DNA of 64,000 nt, from NCBI GenBank assembly GCA_033065855.1, contig JAVXUO010001091.1, positions 124,001-188,000 on the forward strand, in the 5' to 3' direction. Made by a program: the position numbers and the translations under genes. This DNA is from Escallonia rubra (lineage: Eukaryota; Streptophyta; Magnoliopsida; Escalloniales; Escalloniaceae). This document shows positions 23,488 through 35,269 of this stretch, one piece after another. The notes below the pieces were generated by a model that did no database searches, was not told the origin of the DNA, and saw only the letters and a list, made by a program, of their open reading frames with translations. Positions within the stretch are counted from its first letter, which is position 1. Each line of letters begins with the position of its first letter.

Positions 23488-26400
23488 GTATGTCTCAAAG
23501 CAAAATCTAGTAGCAAGAAGTGGATTCTTGATAGTGGATGCTCAAGACATATGACCGGCAACATATCTCTTTTCACATCGATTGATCTTAAGGAAGGAGG
23601 AAATGTGACCTTTGGTGACAATTCTCAAGGAAAAATCAAAGGTAAAAGAACAATTGGTAAGGAACCACATTCAATTGAGAATGTGTTATATGTTGAAGGA
23701 TTGAAGCATAACTTGCTTAGTATTAGTCAATTTAGTGATAAAGGTTTTAAAGTTATCTTTGAGGCTTCTCAATGCACTATACTATCCTTGAAGAAAAATG
23801 AAACTATTTTGGTAGGTAGTAGAGATAATAATGTTTACTCCATTCAATTAAATGATTTAGCTAACCAAGATGTCAAGTGTCTTAGTGCTATTAGTGAAAC
23901 ATCTTGGCTTTGGCATCGAAGACTTGGTCACATGCACATGGAGCATTTGAAGGATATTTCAAGCAAAGAACTTGTGAGGGGTCTCCCGAAGATCAAGTTT
24001 GAGAAAGATAAAGTATGTGATGCTTGTCAAATGGGTAAGCAAAAGAAAGTCTCTCACAAACCGAAGAAAATGGTATCTACTTTTAGACCTTTGCAATTAC
24101 TTCATATGGATTTGTTTGGACCAATCCCTACTACTAGTCTTGGTGGCAAATCATATTGTTTTGTTATTGTTGATGACTATTCTTGCTATACTTGGACTTT
24201 CTTTTTGGCTACCAAAGATGAATCTCTAAATGTGTTCACTTCATTTGCAAAACGTGTTCAAAATCAAAAAGGTTATTTGATTACCAACATTCGAAGTGAT
24301 CATGGTAGATAATTTGAAAATTCAAAAATAGGAGCCTTGTGTGATGACTTTGGGATATCACATAACTTTTCGGCTCCTAGAACTCCTCAACAAAATGGTG
24401 TTGCCGAAAGAAAAAATAGGTCTTTGCAAGAAGCGGCAAGAACAATGCTTAACGAATATAGTTTACCTAAGTACTTTTGGGCGGAGGCGGTCAATTGTGC
24501 TTGTTTTGTTCTTAATAGAGTTATCTTGCGAAATTTTTTGTTAAAAACCCCTTATGAGCTTTTTAATGATAAGAAACCTAAGGTGAGCTTTTTTAGAGTC
24601 TTTGGTTGCAAATGCTTTATTTTAAACACCAAGGATCACCTTAGCAAATTTGATTCAAAAACCTTTGAGGGTATTTTTCTTGGTTACTCTAATAATAGTA
24701 TGTCATATAGAGTTTATAATGAAAGTACGTTGGTTGTTGAAGAATCCATTAATGTTACTTTTGATGAGACTAATCCTTTTCTTCGGAGGACTAACATTGT
24801 TAATGTAGATGACATGGACAATGACTTGAGAACTTTGTACATAAGTGAAACACTACAAGACAACCCCAAAGAAATTGATCTAAGAGAGCAACAATCAAGT
24901 TCTCAAGGGGAAAATGAGGAAGCAATCAATGATGCTTTAAACTTGGACAACTCTCACGAATTACCAAAAGATTGGACTTACAAAAAGGATCATCCAAGCG
25001 ATCAAATCTTAGGTAATCCTTCGAGTGGGGTAAGAACTCGACGCTCTCTTCAACAACATGTTAATATAGCGTTTCTTTCCCAAATTGAACCAAAGAAATT
25101 TTCCAAAGCTCTACATCATGAATCTTGGATGCTTGCTATGCAAGAAGAGCTAGTTCAATTTGAAAGAAATCAAGTTTGGACCCTTGTGCCTAAACCTCAA
25201 AACTTTAGGATTATAGGCACAAAATGGATTTTTAGAAACAAACTTGATGAATCCGGAGTCGTGGTTAGAAACAAGGCTAGATTAGTGGCCCAAGGTTATA
25301 ATCAAGAGGAATGAATTGATTTTGATGAAACTTATGCACCGGTAGCTAGACTTGAATCTATTAGAATGCTATTAGCTTTTGCTTGCTATAGAGATTTTAA
25401 ACTCTTTCAAATGGATGTCAAGAGTGACTTTCTAAATGGTTTTATTTCGGAGGAGGTCTATGTGGCTCAACCTCCCGGCTTTGAACATAAAAAATTTCCA
25501 AACCATGTTTTCCGACTTAGCAAAGCTCTTTATGGTTTAAAACAAGCTCCTAGAGCTTGGTATGAAAGGCTAAGTAGTTTTCTTTTAGAAAATGGTTTTT
25601 CAAGAGGAAAACTTGACACCACTCTTTTTATAAAATCTAAGGGCAATGACTTATTGTTGGTGCAAATTTATGTTGATGATATTATATTTGGAGCTACTAA
25701 TGGATCCTTGTGCGAAGAGTTTGCTTCTTGTATGAGTAAGGAGTTTGAAATGAGCATGATGGGAGAACTCACCTTCTTCCTTGGATTGCAAATCAAACAA
25801 AGCAAGGATGAAATCTTTATCAACCAAGCCAAATACACCAAAGAGCTACTCAAGAGATTTCACATGGAAGCATCAAATGCTTTTGACACTCCAATGAGCT
25901 CTTCATTAAAGCTTGATAAAGATGAAAATGGTAAGGATGTTGATATTAAGCGCCATCGAGGTATGATCGGATCACTCCTTTACCTTACCGCAAGTAGACC
26001 CGATATAATGTTTAGTGTTTGTTTATGTGCTAGATTTCAAGCTTGTCCTAAGGAATCTCATTTGATTGCCGTCAAGAGAATCTTTAGATATCTTAAGGGC
26101 ACTCACGATTTAGGGTTATGGTTTCCTAGAAACACATCTTTTTTTGACCTAATTGGTTACTCTGACGCTGACTATGCCGGTTGTAAAACCGAGCGGAAAA
26201 GTACTAGTGGAGGTTGCCAATTTCTTGGTCACTCTCTTGTTTTCTGGAGTTCCAAAAAGCAAAACTCGGTTGCACTCTCTACCACCGAAGCCGAATATAT
26301 GGCGGTTGGTGCTTGTTGTGCACAAATTCTTTGGATGAAACAAACCCTTTTGGATTTTGGACTCAAGTATGATCACATACCTATCTTATGCGATAATACT

Positions 26401-26616
26401 AGTGCCATTGATTTGACCAAAAATCCCATCCAACATTCACGCACAAAGCACATAGAAATCAAACACCATTTTATCCGTGATCATGTGCAAAAAGGTGATA
26501 TTGTTCTAGATTTCGTGGACACAAATCACCAATTAGCGGATATCTTCACTAAACCTTTAGATTCGAAGAGGTTTACCGCTCTTAGAAGAGAACTTGGGTT
26601 GTCTTCACCTATGTGA
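23488..26616 (+). pseudogene. Sirevirus pol (protease, integrase, RT, RNase H) with two stops
   Basis: One frame from 23488 to 26616 is broken only by a TAA at 24310 and a TGA at 25312. In order it has: protease DSGCS (about 23530); GAG-pre-integrase HRRLGHMHMEHL with the CDAC zinc site; integrase D-D-E including HMDLFGP, VDDYS and the TPQQNGVAERKN motif; reverse transcriptase with QMDVKSDFLNG, KQAPRAWYERL and the catalytic YVDDI (about 25670); and RNase H with SDADYAG, STTEAEYMA and the KHIEIKHHFIRD end. Both stops fit single-base changes of ordinary codons, so the copy decayed recently. It is one frame away from gag. Confidence 0.92.
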
Positions 26617-26962
26617 CTAAATGTTATATCTTTTGTGCTAATCATGCAAGTTGCACTTCTCATGCTTGAACATTATTTAATATGCTTAAATCATGCTTTG
26701 GTTGATGTTTCTCTTTTCAAAATTATTGATTTTGTTGATATTCATTCAATCTCATTTGATTTGCACAAACTCATATTTCTAAATCCTTTACACTTCCTAT
26801 TTGTGCTATCTTTGTAAAAAGTGTTTGGTACACCTTTTGATGGGTATTCAAGTACTTATGTTTTTATTGTTTGAATGCCCTTGTTGGCAATATTGATTAT
26901 CCATGGATGGATACATAAGTTGATCACTTTCACACACACCCTTGACCTTTTTCAATGATGTC

Positions 26963-27195
26963 AAAAGGGGGAGAAAATATTGTTGATTCATATTTGTGTG
27001 GACTTGATATGAGTATATATTACTTAAGTTAGGGGGAGCCCTATATTGCTTAAGATAGGGGGAGCTTTCTGTCATGATTTCTTCTCATGACCCCTTATGG
27101 TTTATAATTGAGATTGTTATGCTTCTTTGGCTTTATTATCTTATATATATCATATTATTTGAATCAATGTTTGTCATCATAAAAAAGGGGGAGAT
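26963..27195 (+). other. Multiple polypurine tracts of the Sirevirus
   Basis: AGGGGGAG-type tracts occur at about 26966-26973, 27031-27038 and 27057-27064, and directly before the 3' LTR (27181-27195). Only the last is in the normal priming position for plus-strand synthesis. Several conserved copies upstream of the 3' LTR are a known Sirevirus trait. Confidence 0.85.
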
Positions 27196-28473
27196 TGTTA
27201 ACCCTACGGTTATTTAACCTAGGATTATATTTGATTTTGATGATAACTAACATTGATGATTATGTTGTCTAACATGCATTGAGTTGATGAAGCAATAGGA
27301 ACAATCTCATACTCATGCAAACGGAGTATTAGACGAGCAACACGGTCAAAGACTCTCAACGGAACGCATCAAAGAGGGAATTCGTTGATTGAAGTTTTCA
27401 TGCTTTTATTTCCGTCTTTGTAAACTAGACATAGAGAGATGATCGTTACGATGACTGTATACCTAGAACTTGCCCATAGGTTTCCCTTGCATGCATAAAA
27501 GTTTTTCATGCTTTAAAAACAAGGAAACTGCATTTTCAGGAATGCAGTCGACTGCATTGGAATGCAGTCGACTGCAAGTTGGGCAATGAGGTATTACAGT
27601 CGACTGCATTGGAATGCAGTCGACTGCAATACTTCTAGTAGCCTATTACAATCGACTGCATTGGATTACAGTCGACTGCAAGTTGGAAATTTGAATTTCC
27701 AACGGCTACTTTTGGGTTACAGTCGACTGCAATGGTGCATTGCAGTCGACTGCATTTACCGTTTGGCGCATTTAATGATCCACCTAACCCCAAACAATCA
27801 TATTTATTCCCACATCTATAAATACTCATTTTGGGCATTGGTTTGATTCATCAATTGCATTCAAAGCTCTCCTATCGTTCATATTCTCAAAGATCAAAGC
27901 AATTGTTCAAATCTCTCTTATTTTCATTGATTTCTCATCCTTTTCAAGAGAGCATTTATTGTGAGCTTACATTTGAGAGATATACACTTTAATAAGTCAT
28001 CATACACTCATCTCTCTTATTCTAGTACTTCAACTTGTACTCATCTACTTATTGAGAATGAAATCTTGTACACATTTCTTCATTGAAAGGTTCTTGTATC
28101 AAAGCTTGGGGTTGTCAAGCTTTGGAGCTTTGGGTTTGTCAAAGCTTGTTCTTGATGTGGGCATAACATCAAGGGATTGTAAGAAGTTCGGTCTTGACCC
28201 GTAAAGAAGATCATACTAGTGGATTCTAGGGCCTTTCAAGGGACTTCCTTGAAGGGGTGGACGTAGGCTTGTGGGTATATCAAGCCGAACCATTTAATTC
28301 TCCTTGTCAAGTATCTCTAAACCCTTCTCTCTTTACATTATCGTTTTACATTTGTGTTGAGATTGGTTGTTTGCTTATTTGAGTTATTGAGATTGAGGTT
28401 TGTTGTTTGTTAATTTTTAAAGTAGTCTTAAAACCCTATTCACCCCCCCTCTAGGATTATTTTATTGGTTTCA
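27196..28473 (+). repeat. 3' LTR of the Sirevirus
   Basis: 1278 bp. It matches the 5' LTR closely and carries the same eight palindromes (27545, 27565, 27597, 27617, 27649, 27669, 27720, 27743) with identical spacing. It ends TTGGTTTCA before the target duplication CTTCC. Confidence 0.93.
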
Positions 28474-28478
28474 CTTCC

Positions 28479-29772
28479 CTTTTCGAAGTTGAAGACACTC
28501 ACGTTGCGTTGGTTGTTGGTGTAGTATATGGCATTTGTTTGACACCATTGCATGCGAGATGCCAATATAGCCATTGAATGACTAACGTCGCCCAATAACA
28601 ATGCCCGACCACCCAAGCCCCTGGCCTCTTCCCATTAAGCACTTGATCTTTTTGATGTGATTAAGGGGAAGAAGATGGGTGGGGAGCCTCTTCCCATTAA
28701 GCACTTGACCTTTTTGGTGTGATTAAGCGGAAGAAGATGGGTGGTCTTATTAGAGAGAGAGAATGGATTGAAAAGAATCATACCTTAGTTGCATGAAGCG
28801 TGGGCAGGAGTGCGTGCGAAGTTCTGCAGGTGGAACGTGAGTAGTATTGTGGGTTTTTGAGTGGGAGTGGGCGCGAAATTCTGGAGTAAGGTTTTGGTAT
28901 GGAGCATCACCAGAATTGAAGAATCCTGCAATTAAGAATCATAAAATATGGCTGCTCACAAAAAAAATAAAAAAAATCAACAAAACTAACCAAGGGGAGA
29001 TTTGCAAATCTTGTAATTAGCAATAGTTACTAGGAGTTTAGTAAGCTTCTTCTTTGTGGTGGTACAACGTAGGGTTTTAGAACTCTCAATAGTGATCAAC
29101 ATTATTAGAAGCTTCTTTCAATACGATAAGCTTCTATGTCGGTTTGCAGTTTGGGGGAAACCGAATGCCAGTGATTTCAGACAACTGTGAAGTACTGAAG
29201 CAGATATTGTCGTCATGGATCAACAACTTGTCAAGAATCAGTACAAGCCTACTTCTTTTAAGGCCAGCTAGCTAGAGTTCGAGCCACGTTCCGCCGACTA
29301 AATATTCAAGAATAAATTACTGTCACTATACCTACTTATATTAGAAACATCAGGCAAACTACTAATCTAAGAGGCCACAAGTTTAAAGAGTAATTACAGC
29401 CATATAAAAAATTCAATAAGTTACAATAAAACTCATAAACAATATTGCCGATTGCCTGGATGAGGATCAACTAGACTAATTTGTACGTGGTCAGTCTTGA
29501 CTTTGTCATGAGCGTTCTTCACTCTACATTTTGTAGATCTTTCCAACTTGATCTTTTACGTACCCAAACAATTAATCCTCATTATAAATCTTCCCGAAAA
29601 GGTAAATGGAAAACCCCAATATCCCTTACAATAGGAACATACTCTAGTATATAAAAACAACAATAACCTCCCAATAGTTATAAAAAAAACCCTCAACCCC
29701 TCGTAAAACTTGAAAACCACTACACAAAGAAGTTGCTTAGCAAATTACGAACAACTGCGACATGGACCCATC
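28479..29772. other. Intergenic with a 62-bp tandem duplication
   Basis: A 62-bp unit beginning GCCTCTTCCCATTAAGCACT is present twice, at 28624 and 28686, with about three differences. No gene is recognisable in this stretch. Confidence 0.6.
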
Positions 29773-29780
29773 CTTACCAC

Positions 29781-31900
29781 TAGACCTGTCAAATGGGTAT
29801 ACCCGCCGGGTACGGGTAAAATCCGGTCGGGTCCATATAAAAATGGGTCGGGTAATTTTTACCCGGGTAGAGTTTTTCAGGATCCGTACCCGTGGGTACA
29901 TGTCTAATTTTTTTTTGGAGTTAATTACACTCATGTCTCTGAGGTTTGGGTGAAATTACAGTCAATGACATTAAGTTTCAAAAGGTAACAAACCGTGACC
30001 ACAAACTTTGAAAAGGTAACACTTGTGTCCATCCGTCAAGTATACGTCCAAAAAGTGTATTTTTTATGATGTCATCAAAACGTATTTTCAAAATATGGCA
30101 ATCCTACCCCTAAATTACTGTTACCTCTCTTCTCTCTCTTCTTTTTTCTCTTTCATGAGCCTCATCTCTATTCCTTTTATCTCTTTCTTCTTCCATCAGA
30201 GATTTCCCCGGCCACCATGCGGCAGCCCTTACCATTTTACCACCAAGCTGTTCCCCCCCCCCCCCCCCGTCCCACCACTAAGCCGCTGCTCCAACCGCCC
30301 ATCACCACGCCGATGCCCACCGCAGACCACCACGACCGCTGCTGTTCGAAGAGAACAAGAGGGAGGAGAAGGAGGAGACGAGGTTCGCGACGGCGAGGTC
30401 GGCGAGCTGTGTGATTTTGAAGTTGGAGGAAGTGGCCAAGGCCGTGAAGTTCGGGGTGAGGCTTCAAGGGCTGGAGAATGGAGGAAGGGGAAACTGGGCA
30501 GATTAAGATAAATTAGGTTGGCGGCGGCGGCGCATTGGAAGGGGACTGCTGTGGTGAGGCGGGGTAGTGGAATGAGGGTGGTGTATGGGGTGGTGGGGAA
30601 GAGAGAGAGAGAGAGGGATGGAGAAAATTGCCGGTGGGGAAAAAGACTACCGGGGTGAAGGAAGGGGCTGCCGGCGGGAAGGGGACTACCGGGGTGACGG
30701 AAGGGGCTGCCAGAGGGAGGGGGACTACCGGCGGCGGCAAACCTGGATCCGATTGATTGGGCTTAACACTGAATTGAAGAATCAAATTGATTTGGTGCAG
30801 ATTGGAAAGAGGGAGATAAATGAATGACTTGAAACCCTAATTTGAAAATTAGGGTTTCAATTCTTTTTGAACCCTAATTTGAATGGTATGGTAAAAAATT
30901 AACCTTTCAAATTGTGGGCAATATGGTCATTTTGACCATTCCGTTATGTATTTGGGTATTCCGTTAGGTCAAAAGACATAAGTGCCTATTTTCTAAACTT
31001 ATGGACATGCGTGTAATTTCACAAAAACCTCAGGGACATAGGTGTAATTAACCCTTTTTTTTAAACAAACAGATTTTAACACACTTTTTGTTTATATATT
31101 AGGCCTTTTTTAACTACTTAACGTAAACACTTAATAGTAAATAATTTTTCACTAATTTTCCTTTTGGTAGTAGACTACAATCTCTTTCTAGTTTCATTGC
31201 TACAGGGCAGTGATGATCTCAGATTCTTAATTCTAACACAATCACTCCTACCTCTGGACAAAACAATATCTCAACAAAAAAACCAAAACATTACCTACAG
31301 GCTACAAAATTAATTCTTACTTTTGAAGTAATAAAAAACTTAAATACGTACAAAATACAAACACAAGTAATATAAATAGATTTGATCGGAACGGTGGCAG
31401 CGCAGTGGTGGCGGATATGATCGGAGACGATTGTGGCAGCGGAGCAACGGCGGTGGCAGCAAAGCGATGACAGATTTGATCGGAATAACGGTGGTGGCAA
31501 AGCGACGGTAGATCTGATCGGAGACGACGATGGCGGGATGTTGGTTGTCAATGGATCTGATATGACTAGTGGCTAAGAGAGAGAGAGAGAGAGAGGATGT
31601 CGGCCGTTGTGCGAGGAAGAGAGAGTTCAGAGAGTGAACAATGAAGGAAGAGCGACGCAAGAGAAAATATGAGAGAAGAATGAGTGAATGACTGAAAGAA
31701 ACCCTAGCACTTCATTTTATAGTTTTTTAAAAAACGGGTAGTGTGGGCAAACCGTAACCGACCCAACCCGACCCGAAAATTACGGTTCGGTTTGGGTACG
31801 GGTCTGATTTCAGCGGGTACTCAAAATAGGAACCCGTACCGGGGGTTTTTGGCCGGGTACGGATCGACCCACGGGTCCGGGTCTTTTTTTGCCAGGTCTA
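29781..31900. mobile_element. Non-autonomous hAT-like element, target duplication CTTACCAC
   Basis: The termini TAGACCTGTCAAATGGG and (complement of the right end) TAGACCTGGCAAAAAAAG are inverted. The perfect 8-bp repeat CTTACCAC flanks it at 29773-29780 and 31901-31908. Both ends are packed with GGGTACGGGT-type motifs (29795-29910 and 31735-31890). A second element (29927-31054) is nested inside; without it the host element is about 1 kb, close to its relative at 32894-33968. The right half contains a CT-rich, leader-like stretch on the minus strand (about 31400-31600). There is no transposase. Confidence 0.88.
29927..31054. mobile_element. Nested long-TIR element (MULE-like) inside the hAT element
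   Basis: The left arm (29927-29990) and right arm (about 30992-31054) are inverted repeats. Shared features are GTTAATTACAC, ATGTC(T/C)CTGAGGTTT and GTGAAATTACA. Both ends abut a run of 8-9 T, which may be the target duplication. Between the arms is GC-rich, proline/glycine-like low-complexity sequence (30200-30740) with a 16-base C run; its open frames are not credible genes. It lies wholly between the subterminal GGGTAC arrays of the outer element, so it inserted later. The Mutator-like assignment is inferred from arm length and an 8-9 bp duplication. Confidence 0.7.
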
Positions 31901-31908
31901 CTTACCAC

Positions 31909-32885
31909 CGAGCCACCCCATCTAACTTCTTTTAATATGGCAAAGCAACAAACCAAACATCCACACTAATCGGGGAGTGCGGAACATGACAAGCAAAGCT
32001 TTGCCGGCAAAGCAAATCAATGCCCTCAATTTTCAACGGAGCTACTTCAGGCCAAATGACTCCTAAGAAAGGACTCAAAGCTGAACTAAGACTGAAAAAC
32101 CAAATCACTGATGCTACTTAGTAAAACTTACGTAAGAATATTGGTACTTATACCACCACACCATACGGATATAATATAGGAAGAGTCGCCTATTGCCAAA
32201 CCAAAGCCTTAATCTTTAAACCCCCCAAATGACACCACACCAACTACACCCAAGGATTCAAAATCTCAAAGGAGGGAAACGGGGAGATGATTGGGCAGGA
32301 AAACATGGGTAAGGATAGAAAGGTGGTGGAACCAATAAAACAACTAGGTGGGTGTGGGCTCCATGCTATCCTATTCACCGGTACTTATCGTCGATTTTGG
32401 AAAATTATTTCAATTTTTTTATTTATTAGATTTAAACTAAGTCCCAGTCAAAAATTTGTATCCATCCCTTTGTGGTATTCCACCTCTTGCTTGTTTTTGG
32501 TCTAAAGATGGTTCTGCACCTTCGTCTACAAGCTTTTTAGTCAAAAGATAAAGGGTTGAATAGAGTTTTTGAAAATTCATTGGCAGATTAAGCTAATCGC
32601 AAACATGTATCTCAATCAAACCAATAAACAAGCTAAACCAATTACTAACTACACAATCTCAAATAATTTTAGAGCAATAAGTAAATAGACTGTGTTAAAG
32701 ATAGTAGACAAGGAAATGTAAATACTTCGGCTTTGAATTACTCTCAAGTCTACATTCACCTTTTCAAGAATGTCTCGTGCAAGGATTCTCTGGCAACATC
32801 TTCTTCTAGGTCAAGAGGAAAACCCTTACAAATACTTGGTGACATCTCCACAACACACACAAATCTTGAATCCATAAAACCTATC
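31909..32885. other. Intergenic, no feature seen
   Basis: AT-rich sequence between two related hAT-like elements. Nothing in it is recognisable. Confidence 0.5.
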
Positions 32886-32893
32886 TAAGACTT

Positions 32894-33968
32894 AGACCTG
32901 GCAAAAAAGAGCCCGTACCCGTAAAAAAACCCCAGGTACGAGTACAAGAATCACAGACCCGTTGGAATTTTACCCGTACCCGGACTGACCCGTAAATTCC
33001 AGTTTGGATCGGTCCGGGTCAGATACGGGTTACCCGGACTACCCGTATTTGTTCAGTACGTATATAAGCATTAAGGTTTCACTTTTCTCTTCAGACTCAC
33101 TCTCATTTCTTTCTCGACGCTCACCTCCCTCTCTAAACTCTCTTGCACACAACGCGTCTCTCTCTCTTCCCCCAACGTCAGATCCACCGTTGATTGCTTT
33201 GCACATCAAGTCAACTCGACGACGCCGTGGTTGCTCCGTCGCTCGTCGCTCTATCCGTCCACCGCCGTCTTGAGACACAACTTAGCCGCAGCTTCGCCGT
33301 CAGTCATCGTCAATCCGTCACCACCATCGTTCAAGCACAGGCTGACCACATATTCAATCTTTGAACCAAAAGTCTGATCATGCTACTAAAAACCCGATTC
33401 TCTTCCAGTCACCGCCAAACCCTCACCGTCGCCGGCCACAGATTCACCGTCGTCGCTGATGAAGGCTGATTTCTTGACAGATCTATCTTGATCTACAAAG
33501 TCATCTGACCATCAAATCGATTTGATTTACTTGTATTTTTTTTGTTAATTTGTTTACTAATGTTCTGTATTTGTTTTTTAGGTGATTTTTTGTTTTGAAA
33601 AATCTATATGGGCTTATTGGTTGGGATTTAAGACGTGGGGCTTGAGAATAGAGATTTGAGATGAGTGTTAGGTTTTGTTGTATGTTTTTTGCGGAGTTAT
33701 GGAAATTAGAAGTGATAATTGTGTAACAAAAAAGAAGGAAAAAAAAATACTCTAAAGAAAATAAGCAAGTGAATATAATTTTAAAAAGTTTTTTTTTTCT
33801 TTAAAAAATAATCAGTTTACCCGCGGGTAATACCCGAACCGGCTGGGTAGGGTACGGGTTTAAGAAATGTCTACCCGTCAAAATCAGGGTAATTTTTACC
33901 GACCCGTTTTTATCCGTACCCTACCGGGTATTACCCGTATCTGACAGGTTTACCCGTTGCCAAGTCGG
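32894..33968. mobile_element. Non-autonomous hAT-like element, GGGTAC family
   Basis: The left end AGACCTGGCAA is inverted against the right end TTGCCAAGTC. The flanks TAAGACTT (32886-32893) and CAAGACTT (33969-33976) are an 8-bp duplication with one mismatch. Subterminal arrays of CCCGTACCC/GGGTACGGG (32910-33055, 33818-33955) match those of the element at 29781-31900. The middle holds a CT-rich leader-like stretch and a GC-rich segment (33080-33480) without a transposase. Confidence 0.8.
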
Positions 33969-33976
33969 CAAGACTT

Positions 33977-35269
33977 GACAATCCCAAGCATTGATCAAGC
34001 TTCTTTTATTATAATCAATCGTGTACAAAGAAACACTCTTAAAAGGAAATGAATACAAATAAACTCTAGTATAATAGAAATGAGAAAATAAATGAGACAA
34101 AGATGCTCACCCTTAATAATGGCTTGCTAAAAAAGATACTCTCTCGATGATATGAAATCGTGAGATTAAAGAAAGAAAATGTATTGTGCTCGACTTTTGA
34201 TGTTTCTATGATGTATGGAGACTTAAAATTTGGTTTCCATAGTGTTTGATGAAATCCGAAATTATTTTTATAAGTTTGATATGAAACAAAGCCTTTAATA
34301 ATATATCTTGCACATATTTTAGCTAAATTAACCGTTATTTTTGAATCTCGGAGCTTAAAGTCGACCGTAGTACAATGCAATTGACTACATTATACTTTTG
34401 GAGACACATGCCTCAATCAGTCGAATGAAATGCCAAATCAGCCAATTGCCTTGGTTTTCTCAAGAAAACGAAGTCTGCTGTCCTTACAAGAGAACAAATG
34501 TGAATTAAAGTATAACTTGAGGCTTGACAAAAGGCCTATCTACTAGAATTCACTATGAGAGCCATGTTCATCCCTCAATAGTTTTAGTAAAAGTGACTGA
34601 GAGGGAGCCACCATTAATTTTTTTTCATTTGATATGCTCAACACGAATTGAAGAAATTTGCAAAAGGTTGCATGCATAAGACGGAGCTGCTACATTAAAC
34701 ACAAAGTTGGAGCAGCTTCAATTCATTCTCCAAATACTTAATTTCATCACTTTTATCTCTTCCAATCGATGCATTGTTTGTAGATTTTGAAATGTGCGTC
34801 ATGCTTTACGTTCCCCTCGTACCACTTTAACGGAACAAAATATTAAAGCATAATAACACTTTGAAAGTCCTAACTTTGTTATTACCACTTTTGCAATGAA
34901 TCTAACTTTGAATTGACAACCGCATTTGTATATTTGCTAATTTTAATTATTCTTACAACAATGGAGAATATTATATGGTTGATAAAAGTGGTGTGACTAG
35001 CTTCTCAAATATTCGAACGAGATGCAGTGACACCCAAAAATTGAAGAAGAATTGGTGTGGTATTGTATCTTTTTCTTTCGACTGCCGTTTTTATAAAAAA
35101 GATTGGTCGGAAGGAGTGAGGTGATTTTGGTGATAAGTTGACAGTTGGCTCGAGCAAAAGCGTTACTCTTTATTTTAAATTTTGAACGTTCAACCTAGTG
35201 ATCTTCCACAAGACTTGAACGCAAATGCTCTTTCCAGATATCAATAAATTAAAAGTAAAGTAAAGACAC
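33977..35269. other. Intergenic, no feature seen
   Basis: AT-rich DNA; the longest open frame (about 100 codons, minus strand, 34066-34380) has no recognisable domain and biased AT-rich composition. Confidence 0.5.

Larger units (their letters stand above)
20372..28473 (+). mobile_element. Ty1/copia LTR retrotransposon, Sirevirus type
   Basis: An 8.1-kb element with LTRs at 20372-21650 and 27196-28473, flanked by the 5-bp duplication CTTCC (20367-20371, 28474-28478). The primer-binding site TGGTATCAGAGC (21653-21664) matches the initiator tRNA-Met end. Gag with a CCHC knuckle is followed by protease, integrase, reverse transcriptase and RNase H in copia order. Long LTRs, AGGGGGAG repeated upstream of the 3' LTR, and an LTR palindrome array point to the Sirevirus lineage. 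By eye the LTRs differ at about 30 sites (about 2.4%), mostly transitions, so insertion is fairly recent. A few lesions make this copy non-autonomous. Confidence 0.95.

Noticed and set aside
27562..27846. 94-codon open frame and its complement over the 3' LTR
   Set aside because: It is a reading of the palindrome array; the same frame recurs on the opposite strand of both LTRs because the motif is self-complementary.
30023..30511. 162-codon open frame
   Set aside because: Low-complexity translation of the GC-rich interior of a nested long-TIR element, through a C16 run; no domain.
34355..34395. GTCGAC-containing sequence similar to the Sirevirus LTR palindromes
   Set aside because: It has only one imperfect copy without the spacing pattern or other LTR sequence; probably chance.
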